Part shown: positions 5,284 to 6,266 of the stretch, piece by piece
How the letters are laid out: the number at the start of each line of letters is the position of its first letter
How positions within the stretch are numbered: the stretch's first letter is position 1
NCBI GenBank assembly: GCA_017437925.1
Contig: JAFRWQ010000034.1
Span: 1-6,266, forward strand
DNA: 6,266 nt
Reading direction: 5' to 3'
Source of the DNA: Bacillota bacterium
Lineage (GTDB): Bacteria > Bacillota_A > Clostridia > Peptostreptococcales > Anaerovoracaceae
The notes under the pieces: generated by a model
Databases searched by the model: none
Seen by the model: only the letters and a program-made list of their open reading frames with translations
Told to the model about the DNA's origin: nothing
Program-made: the position numbers and the translations under genes

Positions 5284-6266
5284 TCAGTCTATAAGGCTTG
5301 GAATGATCTTCGCGACGTACCTCGCCAGCTTTGTCAGATCCTGCGCGTCGACCGCGCCGCTCCTGTCAACGTCCGAGTTGGCGAGCGCAGTGCCGTCGGT
5401 TATGGTCTGGATCTTGGCTATGTGCCTCGCGAGGGTCGTCAGGTCCTGAGCGTCTACTGTTCCGTCGAGATTTACGTCGCCGAGGCGGTCCGCGCCGAAC
5501 TGCGCGCTGTAGTCTGCGTCGCCGCTGATCCTGACAGCGGTCCCGGGGCTTAAGGGTTCGCCCTCGGCGTTTTCTTTCCAGCCTATCAGGGTCGCTCCGC
5601 CGCTTACTTCTGTGGGACATGCAGGCAGGACCAGGCTGTCGCCGTCATGCAGATCGAGGTCTGCGATGCCGTAGGAGCCGTCGCTCAGAACGAACCTGAC
5701 CGCCCTTCCCTCTCCGTGCTCAAAGCCCGAAGCCTCGACCGCAGCGCCGGACTCGTCGCCTGTCACGATCGGAGCGCCTTCGCTGTTATACCAGGTGATC
5801 GTGTAGTGGGTGTAATCGGTCCTGGAATCGCTGTACTGCTTGCCCTGAAGCTCGACGGACGCGGTGTGAACGACGCCCTGCTGCGTCTCGGAAGCAGTTA
5901 TATGCGCATTAAGCTCGGTCGCTTCGGAGCATACGTCGCAGGTGAAGAGCGCAGAAGCGGTCGTGTTGTCGTCGGACCAGGTCCAGACGGGAGCGGGATA
6001 AGTGTGGCCGGTGGCAGGGATTACTGTCTGGGAAACCAGAACTTCGTTGCAGACCGAGCAATGCTTGCCTTCGGTTAGACCAGACTCTGTGCAGGTCGGG
6101 GCTACGGCGGCATCGATGACCTCGGTGTGACCGTTAGCAGGAATTACCGTTTGAGCTACGAGTATCTCATCGCAGACCGAGCAGTGTTTGCCTTCAGTTA
6201 GACCAGACTCTGTGCAGGTCGGGGCTACGGCGGCATCGATGACCTCGGTGTGACCGTTAGCAGGAA
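5284..6266 (-). CDS. Secreted repeat protein with C-terminal type I dockerin (5' end outside window)
   Basis: The frame is open from the right edge to TGA at 5284-5286, giving the last 326 residues; the start and signal peptide lie beyond the window. Visible order, counted from the first complete codon: two CSVC repeats (residues 1-89) with the motif [10 protein letters not shown] and [18 protein letters not shown]; a third, divergent cysteine pair CDVC at 109-112; a beta-rich linker (about 130-220); an Flg_new/InlB B-repeat-like segment at about 224-256 (GWK, SPGTAV, YSAQF); then a dockerin at about 263-320. The dockerin has two calcium loops, [12 protein letters not shown] and [12 protein letters not shown], each with a following helix ([16 protein letters not shown]). 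Family knowledge: dockerins bind cohesins on scaffoldins or cell-surface proteins, and CxxC/GHT repeats are typical of large clostridial surface proteins. No catalytic domain is visible in this part, so the enzyme or adhesin function is unknown. It converges with the MATE gene and has its own terminator. Confidence 0.88.
   Translation of the reverse strand, partial: PANGHTEVIDAAVAPTCTESGLTEGKHCSVCDEILVAQTVIPANGHTEVIDAAVAPTCTESGLTEGKHCSVCNEVLVSQTVIPATGHTYPAPVWTWSDDNTTASALFTCDVCSEATELNAHITASETQQGVVHTASVELQGKQYSDSRTDYTHYTITWYNSEGAPIVTGDESGAAVEASGFEHGEGRAVRFVLSDGSYGIADLDLHDGDSLVLPACPTEVSGGATLIGWKENAEGEPLSPGTAVRISGDADYSAQFGADRLGDVNLDGTVDAQDLTTLARHIAKIQTITDGTALANSDVDRSGAVDAQDLTKLARYVAKIIPSLID
5302..5481 (-). 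other. Dockerin type I module
   Basis: Two duplicated F-hand calcium-binding units. In the first, aspartate/asparagine ligands fall at loop positions 1, 3, 5, 9 and 12 (D, N, D, D, D). The second has D, D, S, D, D. The helices following the loops begin AQDLTT and AQDLTK, so the usual cohesin-recognition positions are T-T and T-K. The module ends seven residues or fewer before the protein C-terminus, as is usual. Confidence 0.9.
6013..6266 (-). repeat. 123-bp (41-codon) tandem coding repeats
   Basis: The unit is 123 bp and encodes [10 protein letters not shown]...[23 protein letters not shown]. The stretches 6076-6143 and 6199-6266 are identical over all 68 bases, while the remainder of the unit (6013-6075 against 6136-6198) is clearly diverged in bases though conserved in protein. 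The array continues past the right edge, so the copy number cannot be stated. Confidence 0.92.

Noticed and set aside
6013..6266. CRISPR array or mobile-element repeats at the right end
   Set aside because: The repeats have a period of 123 bp, stay in frame and encode a conserved 41-residue unit; there are no unique spacers of CRISPR size.

Overview
The window looks like a piece of chromosome from an anaerobic, fairly GC-rich Clostridia-type Firmicute, probably an uncultured gut or rumen organism. The evidence is a type I dockerin at the end of a secreted protein, cysteine-pair (CSVC) repeats of the kind common in clostridial surface proteins, strong Shine-Dalgarno sites, and hairpin-plus-T-tract terminators. 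This placement is an inference; there is no rRNA or marker gene here.

Layout, left to right. (1) 43-840, minus strand: a complete 265-residue alkaline-phosphatase-superfamily hydrolase. (2) 841-1130: a 290-bp intergenic stretch rich in hairpins, with a possible minus-strand promoter and terminator-like structures pointing both ways. (3) 1131-3438, minus strand: two tandem, closely related metal-dependent amidohydrolases of the imidazolonepropionase-like class, about 84% identical in protein by manual count and arranged as a tight two-gene operon. The second gene has an ideally placed Shine-Dalgarno site, but the codon that aligns with its sister's ATG reads AGG. (4) 3439-3678: a divergent promoter region. 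(5) 3679-5079, plus strand: a 466-residue MATE-family multidrug/Na+ antiporter with a clear extended -10 promoter. (6) 5080-5283: a convergent terminator cluster with three hairpins. (7) 5284-6266, minus strand: the C-terminal 326 residues of a secreted repeat protein (41-residue CSVC repeats, then a Flg_new/InlB-type repeat, then a dockerin). Its N-terminus lies beyond the right edge.

Nothing in the sequence ties these units into one pathway. The amidohydrolase pair is a probable operon. The phosphatase, the transporter and the dockerin protein each look like separate transcription units. I do not see a CRISPR array, insertion sequence, tRNA, rRNA, integrase, phage gene or toxin-antitoxin pair. 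The points most worth checking are the lost start codon in the duplicated amidohydrolase, the structured leader-like region at 930-1090, and the locally identical repeats in the dockerin protein.
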